Shown one piece after another: positions 56,360 through 64,000 of a stretch of 64,000 bases of DNA. Source of the stretch: Variovorax davisae (lineage in GTDB: Bacteria > Pseudomonadota > Gammaproteobacteria > Burkholderiales > Burkholderiaceae_C); contig NZ_JASZYS010000018.1 of the NCBI RefSeq assembly GCF_030316845.1, positions 92,046 to 156,045 of the forward strand, given 5' to 3'. Positions within the stretch are counted from its first letter, which is position 1; each line of letters begins with the position of its first letter. The notes beneath the pieces are model-generated. The model was not told where the DNA came from. It worked only from the letters and a program-made list of their open reading frames with translations, and did not search any database. A program made the position numbers and the translations under genes.

Positions 56360-57978
56360 TGCTTGATGTCCACCCCGTAGAAGGTGTGGCGCCCGAAGGG
56401 GCTCAGCTTGAAGTCCACGACCTCCTTGCGCACCGGCTTCAACTGCACCGCGTGCGCGATCGTGAACCAGGGCGCCTGCTCCTTGAAGACCACCTGGGCC
56501 TTCTTGTAGAGCGCTTCGCGCTCGGCCTGCTTGGGCACGTTCTTGGCCTTCACGACCAGCTCCTCGTACGGCTGGTAGCAGAACTTGGCGACGTTGCTGC
56601 CGTTCGACTGCGCCGAGGCGCAGCCCAGCAGCGTGTACATGAAGTTGTCCGGATCGCCGTTGTCGCCGGTCCAGCCCAGCATGCCCATCTGGTGCTCGCC
56701 GGCCTGCATCCGCTTGCGGTACTCGCCCCACTCGAAGGTCTTGATCTCGGCCTTGACGCCGACCTTGGCCAGGTCGGCCTGCATCAGCTCGGCGATGCGC
56801 TTGGCGTTCGGGTTGTAGGGCCGCTGCACGGGCATCGCCCACAGGTCGGTCGTGAAGCCGTCCGGGTAGCCGGCCTGCGCCAGCAGCTTCTTGGCCGCGT
56901 CGGGATCGTAGGGATCGTCCTTGATCGCGTCGTTGTAGGACCACATGGTCGGCGGGATCGGGTTCTTGGCGGCAACGCCGGTCGTCAGGTAGACGCCGTC
57001 GATGATGGCCTTCTTGTTGATCGCCATGTTGAGCGCCTTGCGCACCCGCACGTCGTCGAAGGGCTTCTTCTGCGTGTTGTAGGCCAGGTAGCCGACGTTG
57101 AGGCCGGCCTGCTCGAGCACCTGCACGTTCGGGTCCTTGCGGATCGCGTCGAGGTCGGCCGGGTTCGGGTAGGGCATCACGTGGCATTCGCCCTTCTGCA
57201 GCTTGGCCCAGCGCACCGAGGCATCGGGCGTGATGGCGAAGATCAGGTCGTCGATCTTGGCCTTGCCGCCCCAGTACTGCGGGAAGGCCTTGAAGCGCAC
57301 GATCGCGTCCTTCTGGTACTGCACGAGGTAGAAGGGGCCGGTGCCGATCGGGTCCTGGTCGATCTTCTCGGGCGTGCCGGCCTTGAGCATCGCGATCGCG
57401 TATTCCTTCGACTGGATGCCGGCGTAGGGCATCGCGAGGTTCGCGAGGAACGGCGCCTCGGGCTTGTTGAGCACGAACTTGACCGTGTGGTCGTCGATGC
57501 GGTCGATCGACTTCAAGAGCTTGGGCATGCCCATGTCGTTGAAGTACGAGTGGTTCGGGCTGGTGACCTTGAAGTAGGGATCGTTCTCCTTCCACTGCCG
57601 CTCCATCATGAAGATCACGTCGTCGGCGTTGAAGTCGCGCGTCGGCTTGAAGCTCTTGGCCGTGTTGTGCCACTTGACGCCCTGGCGCAGCTTGAAGGTG
57701 TATTCGGTGCCGTCGGGGGAGATGGTCCAGCTCTCGGCCAGGCCGGGCACGACCTTGGTGGTGCCGCGCTCGAAATCGACCAGGTTGTTGTAGACCTGCG
57801 TGGTGGCATCGAAGGACGTGCCGGTGGTGTTCACCGCGGCATAGAAGTTCTCGGGACTGCCCTCGGAGCAATACACCAGGGTCTTGGCCGATGCGCTGCC
57901 GCAGGCCAGCGCGATCGCGGCCGGCGCCAGCAGCGCGGCCGCGCGGAGGCGGCGCGAGAGAGGGGACGTGGTGGGCAT
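56356..57978 (-). CDS. dppA: Dipeptide ABC transporter substrate-binding protein
   Basis: 540 residues, with a signal peptide cleaved near ACGSASA. The mature start KTLVYCSEGSPENFYAA and the segments DVIFMMERQ, PIGTGPFYLVQYQKDA, ITPDASVRWAKLQKGECHVMPYPNPAD, IPPTMWSYNDAI and MGMLGWTGDNGDPDNF track E. coli DppA closely, so the symbol is well supported. AAGGAG is 9 nt before the ATG. It binds dipeptides (or heme/aminolevulinate in some relatives). Placed last in the transporter operon after dppF. Confidence 0.95.
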   Translation of the reverse strand: MPTTSPLSRRLRAAALLAPAAIALACGSASAKTLVYCSEGSPENFYAAVNTTGTSFDATTQVYNNLVDFERGTTKVVPGLAESWTISPDGTEYTFKLRQGVKWHNTAKSFKPTRDFNADDVIFMMERQWKENDPYFKVTSPNHSYFNDMGMPKLLKSIDRIDDHTVKFVLNKPEAPFLANLAMPYAGIQSKEYAIAMLKAGTPEKIDQDPIGTGPFYLVQYQKDAIVRFKAFPQYWGGKAKIDDLIFAITPDASVRWAKLQKGECHVMPYPNPADLDAIRKDPNVQVLEQAGLNVGYLAYNTQKKPFDDVRVRKALNMAINKKAIIDGVYLTTGVAAKNPIPPTMWSYNDAIKDDPYDPDAAKKLLAQAGYPDGFTTDLWAMPVQRPYNPNAKRIAELMQADLAKVGVKAEIKTFEWGEYRKRMQAGEHQMGMLGWTGDNGDPDNFMYTLLGCASAQSNGSNVAKFCYQPYEELVVKAKNVPKQAEREALYKKAQVVFKEQAPWFTIAHAVQLKPVRKEVVDFKLSPFGRHTFYGVDIKQ

Positions 57979-57992
57979 GTCGTTCGACTCCT

Positions 57993-58994
57993 TCAAGGTT
58001 GAGACCGCGAAAACGCGGACGGGGAAACATCGGCTGGCAGGAATTTCTCGGCGTGATGGCAGGCCACGAGGCGTTCGTCGAGCAGGCGCGGCAGCGGCCG
58101 CTCGCTGCGGCAGCGCTCGGTGGCATGCGCGCAGCGGGTGTTGAAGACGCAGCCCGGCGGCGGTGCCAGCGGCGAGGGCAGCTCGCCCTTGAGCACGATG
58201 CGCTCGGCCGCGAGACCGGGCGTCGACGCCAGCAGCGCCTGGGTGTAGGGGTGCAGCGGCCGCGCGAAGATGCGCGCCTTGGGACCCTGCTCGACCGCAT
58301 GGCCCAGGTACATCACCAGCACGTCGTGCGCGATGTGGCGCACCACGCCGAGGTCGTGCGAGATGAAGAGATAGGACAGGCCGAGCTCGGCCTGCAGGTC
58401 GGCCAGCAGGTTCAGCACCTGGGCCTGGATCGAGACGTCGAGCGCCGAGACCGGCTCGTCGGCCACCAGCAGGCGCGGGCCGAGCATCAGGGCCCGCGCG
58501 ATCGCGATGCGCTGGCGCTGGCCGCCCGAGAACATGTGGGGGTAGCGGTTGGCGTACTCGGGCCGCAGGCCGACCCGGGCCAGCATGTCGCGCGCCCTGG
58601 CGGCCCGCTCGGTCTTGCCGAGCGTGGTGTTGATCGCCAGCGGGTCCTCCAGCACGGAGGAGATCTTCTTGCGCGGGTTGAGCGAGCCGTAGGGGTTCTG
58701 GAACACCAGCTGCACCGCCTGGCGCAGCTCGCGCCGGCGCTCGTGCGGCGGGTCGACCGCGTCGTGGCCGACCAGCTGCAGCGAGCCCGCGCTCGGCTTC
58801 TCGATCAGCGCCACCATGCGCGCCAGCGTGGACTTGCCGCAGCCGGATTCCCCGACCACCGCCAGCGTGCGCCCCTTCTCGACCTTGAACGAGATGTTGC
58901 CGACCGCCTGCAGCTGCGCCGGGGCGCGGAACAGGCCGCGGCGCACCGCGTAGACGCGCTGCAGGTCCTGCGCCTCGACCACCCATTCGGTCAT
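57993..58994 (-). CDS. dppF: Dipeptide ABC transporter ATP-binding protein DppF
   Basis: 333 residues, ABC ATPase. Walker A GESGCGKST, Q-loop VFQNPYGSLNPRK, signature FSGGQRQRIAIARAL, Walker B LLVADEPVSALD, and a C-terminal oligopeptide-transporter Cys motif (CVFNTRCAHATERC) that may bind iron-sulfur or zinc. It overlaps the end of dppD by 4 nt and is 14 nt before dppA. Confidence 0.95.
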   Translation of the reverse strand: MTEWVVEAQDLQRVYAVRRGLFRAPAQLQAVGNISFKVEKGRTLAVVGESGCGKSTLARMVALIEKPSAGSLQLVGHDAVDPPHERRRELRQAVQLVFQNPYGSLNPRKKISSVLEDPLAINTTLGKTERAARARDMLARVGLRPEYANRYPHMFSGGQRQRIAIARALMLGPRLLVADEPVSALDVSIQAQVLNLLADLQAELGLSYLFISHDLGVVRHIAHDVLVMYLGHAVEQGPKARIFARPLHPYTQALLASTPGLAAERIVLKGELPSPLAPPPGCVFNTRCAHATERCRSERPLPRLLDERLVACHHAEKFLPADVSPSAFSRSQP

Positions 58995-60010
58995 CGCACG
59001 AACTCCACCACCCGGGCGCCATCGCGCGCCAGCGCCGCCTCGCGCTGCGGATCGCCGAGCGCGTAGTGGCAGCGCACCTGGCCGCCCATCCAGTCGCGCA
59101 GCTCGGGCCGCACGGCGCGCGAATGCGCGGTCGCGTAGCTGCAGCGCGGCGCGAACAGGCAGCCCGCGGGCCGATCGTGCAGGCCCGGCACCACGCCCGA
59201 GATGGTGGCCAGCCGGCCTTCGCCGGCCGCGCGCTCCGGCAGCGCCGCCAGCAGCGCCGCGGTGTAGGGATGCTGCGGCGCCGCGAACAGCTCGGCCACG
59301 CCGCGCTCCTCCATCACCTGGCCCGCATACATCACGGCCACGCGCTGCGCCATCTCGCTGACCACGCCCATGTTGTGGGTGATCAGCACCAGGCCCATGC
59401 CGCGCTCCTTCTGCAGGCTGCGCAGCAGGTCGAGGATCTGGGCCTGGATCGTGACGTCGAGCGCGGTGGTGGGCTCGTCGGCGATCAGCAGCTTGGGGTT
59501 GCAGGCGATCGCCATCGCGATCATCACGCGCTGGTTCATGCCGCCGGACAGCTGGTGCGGATAGCTGCCCAGGCGCGTGGACGCCGCCGGGATGCCGACC
59601 TGCTCGAGCAGGCCGGTGGCGCGCTTCTTCGCTTCGCGCTTGTCCAGGCGCAGGTGCAGGCGCAGCGTTTCCATCAGCTGCCAGCCGATCGTGAAGCAGG
59701 GGTTGAGGCTGGTGGTCGGCTCCTGGAAGATCATCGCGACGTCCTTGCCGACCAGGCCGCGCCGGGTCTGGTCCGATATGCCGAGCAGGTCGTGGCCGTC
59801 GAAGCGCAGGTGCTGCGCCCGCACCCGCCCGGGCCAGCCGATCAGGCCCATCAGCGCCATCATCGTGACGCTCTTGCCCGAGCCGGATTCGCCGACGATG
59901 CCGAGCACCTCGCCCTGCTCCAGCCGCAGGCTCACGCCGTCGACCGCATGCAGCGTGCCGCCCTGGGTCGGGAACTCCACATGGAGGTCGCGGATGTCGA
60001 GGAGGGCCAT
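58991..60010 (-). CDS. dppD: Dipeptide ABC transporter ATP-binding protein DppD
   Basis: 339 residues from the ATG at 60010; an upstream in-frame start at 60040 is inside dppC. Walker A GESGSGKSV, signature LSGGMNQRVMIAMAI, Walker B LLIADEPTTALD and the C-terminal Cys cluster (CLFAPRCSYA). It forms the second ATPase of the heterodimer. Separated from dppC by 1 nt and overlapping dppF. Confidence 0.95.
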   Translation of the reverse strand: MALLDIRDLHVEFPTQGGTLHAVDGVSLRLEQGEVLGIVGESGSGKSVTMMALMGLIGWPGRVRAQHLRFDGHDLLGISDQTRRGLVGKDVAMIFQEPTTSLNPCFTIGWQLMETLRLHLRLDKREAKKRATGLLEQVGIPAASTRLGSYPHQLSGGMNQRVMIAMAIACNPKLLIADEPTTALDVTIQAQILDLLRSLQKERGMGLVLITHNMGVVSEMAQRVAVMYAGQVMEERGVAELFAAPQHPYTAALLAALPERAAGEGRLATISGVVPGLHDRPAGCLFAPRCSYATAHSRAVRPELRDWMGGQVRCHYALGDPQREAALARDGARVVEFVR

Positions 60011-60011
60011 G

Positions 60012-60911
60012 TCAGCGTTTGAGTTTGGGGTCGAGCGCATCGCGCAAACCGTCGCCCAGCAGGTTGAAGGCCAGCACCGCGGCCAGGATCGCCAGCCCCG
60101 GAAAGGTCACGACCCACCAGGCGCGCAGCACGAACTCGCGCGCATCGGCCAGCATCGTGCCCCACTCGGGCGACGGCGGCTGCGCGCCGAGGCCGAGAAA
60201 GCCCAGCGCCGCGGCGTCGAGGATCGCGGTCGAGACGCCCAGCGAGGCCTGGACGATCAGCGGCGCGGCGCAGTTCGGCAGCACCTCGCGGAACATCAGC
60301 CGCAGCGTGCCGGCGCCGCTCACGCGGGCCGCCGTGACATAGTCGCGCGAAACCTCCGAGATCACGGCCGCCCGCGTGATGCGCACGTAGTGCGGCAGCA
60401 CCACGACGGCCACCGCGAGCATCGCGTTGATCAGGCCCGGGCCGAGGATGGCGACGATCACGATCGCCAGCAGCAGGCTGGGCAAGGTCAGCACCACGTC
60501 CATCAGCCGCATGATCGCGATCTCGAGCACGCCGCGGAAGAAGCCCGCGACCAGGCCCAGCGCGATGCCCGCCGCAGCCGAGATCGCCACCACGGCGATG
60601 CCGATCGACAGCGACAGCCGGGCGCCGAACATCAGCCGCGAAAGGATGTCGCGCCCGATCGCATCGGTGCCCAGCAGGTGCGCGGCCGTGCCGCCCTCCT
60701 GCCAGGCCGGCGGCCGCAGGAAGGCGCTGCTGTCGGTCTGGTTGGGCGCATGCGGCGCGATCCACGGCGCCAGCAGCGCCACCAGCAGCAGCAAGGCGAT
60801 CACGGCCAGGCCGATCACCGCGCCGCGGTTGGCCGAGAACGAGCCCCAGAACTCGCGCCAAGGGCCGGGGGGCGCGGTGCTTTTCTCGACCACCAAGGTG
60901 CTTGCGCTCAT
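60012..60911 (-). CDS. dppC: Dipeptide ABC transporter permease DppC
   Basis: 299 residues from the ATG at 60911. The N-terminal OppC segment (GSFSANRGAVIGLAVIALLLLVALLAPWIAPH, about 22-53) precedes the BPD domain with HLLGTDAIGRDILSRLMFGARLSL and the EAA-loop ATPase contact DYVTAARVSGAG. It overlaps dppB by 4 nt. Longer upstream in-frame start at 61046 is within dppB. Confidence 0.95.
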   Translation of the reverse strand: MSASTLVVEKSTAPPGPWREFWGSFSANRGAVIGLAVIALLLLVALLAPWIAPHAPNQTDSSAFLRPPAWQEGGTAAHLLGTDAIGRDILSRLMFGARLSLSIGIAVVAISAAAGIALGLVAGFFRGVLEIAIMRLMDVVLTLPSLLLAIVIVAILGPGLINAMLAVAVVVLPHYVRITRAAVISEVSRDYVTAARVSGAGTLRLMFREVLPNCAAPLIVQASLGVSTAILDAAALGFLGLGAQPPSPEWGTMLADAREFVLRAWWVVTFPGLAILAAVLAFNLLGDGLRDALDPKLKR

Positions 60912-61912
60912 CGACGGATCCTCGGATTGATGAGCCCGTAGGCGACGTCGACCGCCACGTTGACGGCCATCACGATCACCCCCAGCAGCAGCATGCCGCC
61001 CTGCAGCACTGGGTAGTCGCGCCGGCCGATGGCCTCGATCAGCCATTTGCCGACGCCGGGCCAGGAGAAGATGGTCTCGGTCAGGATCGCGCCGGTGAAC
61101 AGCACGCCGACCTGCAGCCCGATCACCGTGACCACCGGGATCATCGCGTTGCGCAGCGCATGCAGGCCGATCACGCGCAGCGGCGCCAGGCCCTTGGCCC
61201 GGGCGGTCCGGATGTAGTCCTCGCCGAGCACCTCGAGCATGGCCGAGCGCGTCATGCGCGCGATCACGGCCAGCGTGTTGGTGCCGAGTACGATGGCCGG
61301 CAGGATGAGGTGTTGCAGCGCCGAGACGAAGGCGCCCTTCTCATCCGACAGCAGGGTGTCGATCAGCAGGAAACCGGTGACCGGCTCGATGAAATACTGC
61401 ACCGAGATCCGGCCCGACACCGGCGTCCAGCCGAGCTGCACCGAGAAGAACAGGATCAGCAGCAGCCCCCACCAGAAGATCGGCATCGAATAGCCGGTGA
61501 GCGAAGTCGCCATCACGCCATGGTCGAACAGCGAATTGCGCTTGACCGCCGCCAGGATGCCGGCCGGAATGCCCAGCAGCAGGGCGAACACGATGGCGCA
61601 CAGCGCCAGCTCGACCGTGGCCGGGAACAGCGCCAGGAACTCGCTCATCACCGGCTCCTGCGTGATCACCGACTTGCCGAGGTCGCCATGCAGCACGCGG
61701 CCGATGTAGATGCCGTACTGGCTGAACAGCGGCTTGTCGAGCCCGTACTCCTTGAGCAGCGCCGCGTGACGCACCGGGTCGATGCCGCGCTCGCCGGCCA
61801 GCGTCTCGATCGGGTCGCCGGGCACCAGTCGGATCAGGAAAAAGGCGAGCAAGGTCATGCCGATGAAGGTCGGCACGAGCAGGCTGGCGCGGGTCAGGAT
61901 GAATCTGAACAT
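60908..61912 (-). CDS. dppB: Dipeptide ABC transporter permease DppB
   Basis: 334 residues, six membrane segments. N-terminal LVPTFIGMTLLAFFLIRLVPGDP is the DppB/OppB hallmark. The EAA loop DYIRTARAKGLAPLRVIGLHALRNAMIPV is near residue 230. First gene of dppBCDFA-mtnN; a GAGG lies only 4 nt before the ATG. A perfect hairpin at 61937-61955 separates it from fadD. Confidence 0.95.
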   Translation of the reverse strand: MFRFILTRASLLVPTFIGMTLLAFFLIRLVPGDPIETLAGERGIDPVRHAALLKEYGLDKPLFSQYGIYIGRVLHGDLGKSVITQEPVMSEFLALFPATVELALCAIVFALLLGIPAGILAAVKRNSLFDHGVMATSLTGYSMPIFWWGLLLILFFSVQLGWTPVSGRISVQYFIEPVTGFLLIDTLLSDEKGAFVSALQHLILPAIVLGTNTLAVIARMTRSAMLEVLGEDYIRTARAKGLAPLRVIGLHALRNAMIPVVTVIGLQVGVLFTGAILTETIFSWPGVGKWLIEAIGRRDYPVLQGGMLLLGVIVMAVNVAVDVAYGLINPRIRR

Positions 61913-61936
61913 TCATCCTCAATATGCAAGAGCGAT

Positions 61937-61955
61937 GCCGGGGATGGTCCCCGGC
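61937..61955 (-). terminator. Perfect hairpin between fadD and dppB
   Basis: GCCGGGGA-TGG-TCCCCGGC, an 8-bp stem with a 3-nt loop, 10 nt past the fadD stop and 24 nt before dppB. The U-run is poor (ATCGCTCTTGC), so it may be a partial terminator setting fadD/dpp ratio or a leader element of dppB. Confidence 0.5.
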
Positions 61956-61965
61956 CGAACCCTAA

Positions 61966-63645
61966 CTACTTTTGCGCGTCGCGCAGTTCGCGCCGCAGGA
62001 TCTTGCCGACCGGCGTCTTCGGCAGGTCGGTGCGGAACTCGATCACCCGCGGCTGCTTGTAGCCGGTCAGGTTGGCGCGGCAGTGGGCCCGCACCTCGGC
62101 CTCGGTCAGGTCGGGGTTCTTCCTGACGATCACCAGCTTGACGCCCTCGCCGGTCTTCTCGTCCTGGATGCCCACGGCGGCGCATTCGAGCACGCCCGGC
62201 AACAGCGCGACCACGTCCTCGATCTCGTTCGGATACACGTTGAAGCCCGAGACCACGATCATGTCCTTCTTGCGGTCCACGATCTTGAAGTAGCCGCGCT
62301 CGTCCGCGATCGCGATGTCGCCGGTCTTGAAGAAGCCGTCGGGGGTCATGACCTTGGCGGTCTCGTCGGGCCGCTGCCAGTAGCCGGCCATGACCTGCGG
62401 CCCCCGGACCGCGAGTTCGCCCGTGCTGCCCAGCGGCACCTCGCGGCCGTCGTCGTCGAGCAGCCTGACCTCGGTGCTCGGCAAGGGCACGCCGATGGTG
62501 CCGGTGTAGGCGATGCTGGTGGTCGGGTTGCAGGTCACCGAGGGCGAGGTCTCCGACAGGCCGTAGCCCTCGCAGATCGGGCAGCCGGTCTTCTCGAGCC
62601 AGAGCTTGGCCACCGCGGCCTGCACCGCCATGCCGCCGCCGACCGAGACCTTGAGGTTCTTCCAGTTGACGGTGTTGAACTCGGGGTGGTTCGCCAGGCC
62701 GTTGAACAGCGTGTTGACCGCCGGGAAGCTGTGGAAGGTGTGCTTGGACAGTTCCTTCAGCACCGCCGGGATGTCGCGCGGATTCGGGATCAGGATCAGC
62801 TTGCCGCCGGTGCGCATGCTCAGCATCATGTTCACCGTGAAGGCGAAGATGTGATAGAGCGGCAGCGCGCAGATGCTGGTCGGCTGCTCGCCGGCCGGCA
62901 CCTTCTGCATCACGGGGTCGTTCCAGGCCTCGGACTGCAGCACGTTGGCGATCACGTTGCGGTTGAGCAGCACCGCGCCCTTCGACACGCCCGTCGTGCC
63001 GCCCGTGTATTGCAGCACCGCGACGTCGTCCGGGCCCAGCGCCGGCGCCTTCAGGGTGCGGGTGGCGCCCTTCTCGAGTGCGTCGTTGAAGCGCACCGCG
63101 CCCGGCAGGCTGAAGGCCGGCACCATCTTCTTGACGCTGCGCACCACGTAGTTGACCAGCGCGCCCTTCAGCATGCCGAGCCGGTCGCCCATCGCGGCCA
63201 GCACCACGTGCTTGACCTGGGTGGCGCCGAGGCACTGCTGCAGCGTGGTGCCGAAGTTCTCCATCAGCACGATCGCGGTGCTGCCCGAGTCCTTCAGCTG
63301 GTGCTCGAGCTCGCGCGGCGTGTAGAGCGGATTGACGTTGACCACGATCATCCCGGCACGCAAGACGCCGGCCACCGCGATCGGGTACTGCGGGCAGTTC
63401 GGCATCATGATCGCCACCCGGTCGCCCTTCACCAGGCCCAGGCCCTGCAGGTAGCAGGCGAAGGCGCGGCTCTGGTGGTCGACGTCGGCGTAGCTGACGT
63501 CCTTGCCCATGAAGCTGTAGGCCGTGCGGTCGGCGTATTGGGTGAAGCTCTCTTCCATCAGCGCCACCAGCGAGGTGTAGCGCGAGGCATCGATGTCGGC
63601 GGGCACGCCTTGCGGGTAGCTGCCGAGCCAGGGTCGATCAATCAC
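61966..63645 (-). CDS. fadD: Long-chain fatty acid-CoA ligase
   Basis: 559 residues; E. coli FadD is 561. ATP/AMP signature YTGGTTGVSKGAVLLNRN, then EGYGLSETSP, the linker FFKTGDIAIADERGYFKIVDRKKD and the C-terminal lysine region TPVGKILRRELR. It starts with GTG at 63645. It activates fatty acids for beta-oxidation, complementing the thiolase/dehydrogenase operon at 13440-16583. It follows pntB after 117 bp and is upstream of dppB. Confidence 0.96.
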   Translation of the reverse strand: MIDRPWLGSYPQGVPADIDASRYTSLVALMEESFTQYADRTAYSFMGKDVSYADVDHQSRAFACYLQGLGLVKGDRVAIMMPNCPQYPIAVAGVLRAGMIVVNVNPLYTPRELEHQLKDSGSTAIVLMENFGTTLQQCLGATQVKHVVLAAMGDRLGMLKGALVNYVVRSVKKMVPAFSLPGAVRFNDALEKGATRTLKAPALGPDDVAVLQYTGGTTGVSKGAVLLNRNVIANVLQSEAWNDPVMQKVPAGEQPTSICALPLYHIFAFTVNMMLSMRTGGKLILIPNPRDIPAVLKELSKHTFHSFPAVNTLFNGLANHPEFNTVNWKNLKVSVGGGMAVQAAVAKLWLEKTGCPICEGYGLSETSPSVTCNPTTSIAYTGTIGVPLPSTEVRLLDDDGREVPLGSTGELAVRGPQVMAGYWQRPDETAKVMTPDGFFKTGDIAIADERGYFKIVDRKKDMIVVSGFNVYPNEIEDVVALLPGVLECAAVGIQDEKTGEGVKLVIVRKNPDLTEAEVRAHCRANLTGYKQPRVIEFRTDLPKTPVGKILRRELRDAQK

Positions 63646-63712
63646 TGTCAGTCTCCAGAACGAAATCTTGTGGGGAAATCTGCCGCCATCGTAACTTGAG
63701 CGTCGGATGCGG

Positions 63713-63740
63713 CACGGGCCGCGACACTGCGCGGCCCGTG
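63713..63740 (-). terminator. Strong hairpin after pntB
   Basis: CACGGGCCGCG-ACACTG-CGCGGCCCGTG is an 11-bp perfect stem with a 6-nt loop, 22 nt past the pntB stop. No U-run follows, so it is either a rho-dependent-type 3' end or a stabilising stem. It separates pntB from fadD. Confidence 0.55.
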
Positions 63741-63762
63741 GTCTTCGTGGCGCGGCCGGGTG

Positions 63763-64000
63763 CTACTCGATCGCCTTGGCCATGTCCTCGACCACCTTCT
63801 TGGCGTCGCCGAAGACCATCATGGTCTTGTCCATGTAGAACAGCTCGTTGTCCAGGCCGGCGTAGCCCGCGGCCATCGAGCGCTTGTTCACGATCACGGT
63901 CTTGGCCTTGTAGGCCTCCAGGATCGGCATGCCGTAGATCGGCGTGCCCTTCTGCAGCGCGGCCGGGTTCACCACGTCGTTGGCGCCCAGGATGATCGCC
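63763..64000 (-). CDS. pntB: NAD(P) transhydrogenase beta subunit, C-terminal end (truncated by window)
   Basis: Only the last ~79 residues are present; the gene begins beyond the window. The NADP-binding domain III of PntB is recognisable from ILGANDVVNPAAL, GTPIYGMPILEAYKAKTV, VNKRSMAAGYAGLDNELFY and the final FGDAKKVVEDMAKAI. The protein couples proton entry to NADPH formation in the inner membrane. It is upstream of fadD in the same direction, with a strong hairpin between. Confidence 0.93.
   Translation of the reverse strand, partial: AIILGANDVVNPAALQKGTPIYGMPILEAYKAKTVIVNKRSMAAGYAGLDNELFYMDKTMMVFGDAKKVVEDMAKAIE

Overview
This is chromosomal DNA from a high-G+C betaproteobacterium of the order Burkholderiales, most likely family Comamonadaceae (Variovorax-like). 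The evidence is gene content and order: fur divergent from bamE, hpf-ptsN-hprK, leuS-lptE-holA-proA, a PPi-dependent phosphofructokinase, and a Dpp transporter next to fadD. The rank below family is inferred from memory of gene order, not from a search. I see no rRNA, tRNA, CRISPR array, transposase, phage gene or integration site, so the window reads as core genome.

Layout: 1-2977 is the end of an MFS/HlyD/NodT-type efflux operon. 2981-8294 holds a CaiB/BaiF CoA-transferase and HMG-CoA lyase, divergent from an IclR regulator and malate synthase G. 8297-11054 is a DUF1800-DUF1501 exported pair, followed by a ProQ/FinO RNA chaperone. 12013-13342 is a LysR regulator divergent from a DUF2917 protein. 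13440-16583 is a thiolase / PaaG-like isomerase / acyl-CoA dehydrogenase operon. 16649-19415 has PPi-phosphofructokinase, a small Cys-rich protein and a zinc-ribbon metallopeptidase. 19532-24126 has a DHA2 efflux pump, a class II amidotransferase and a TonB-dependent receptor with a Fur box. 24137-29664 (minus) is gshA-kup-benE-gshB. 29777-35439 (minus) is leuS-lptE-holA-proA. 35505-35688 is a large inverted repeat. 35738-46905 is a complete glycogen operon (GH13 glucosidase, glgB, glgX, glgC, glgA, glgP). 46877-49521 (minus) is bamE, dapB, exbB, exbD, with fur divergent. 50051-51926 (minus) is hpf-ptsN-hprK. 52271-54391 is a UvrD-type helicase, divergent from corA (54601-55587). 55580-61912 (minus) is dppBCDFA-mtnN, preceded by fadD and the end of pntB.

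Functional themes: (i) carbon flow to and from acetyl-CoA (HMG-CoA lyase, thiolase operon, fadD, malate synthase G); (ii) glycogen storage plus PPi-dependent glycolysis; (iii) iron homeostasis (fur, a Fur-box TonB receptor, an ExbB/ExbD pair); (iv) glutathione synthesis alongside potassium uptake; (v) the nitrogen PTS and ribosome hibernation.

The most unusual signal is upstream of corA. A Shine-Dalgarno-preceded 13-residue leader ORF begins Met-Glu-Ile-Asp-Pro. Its last codons form one arm of a hairpin, and the same arm can instead pair with the corA Shine-Dalgarno sequence. This looks like a translation-coupled magnesium switch analogous to mgtL/corL leaders of enterobacteria.
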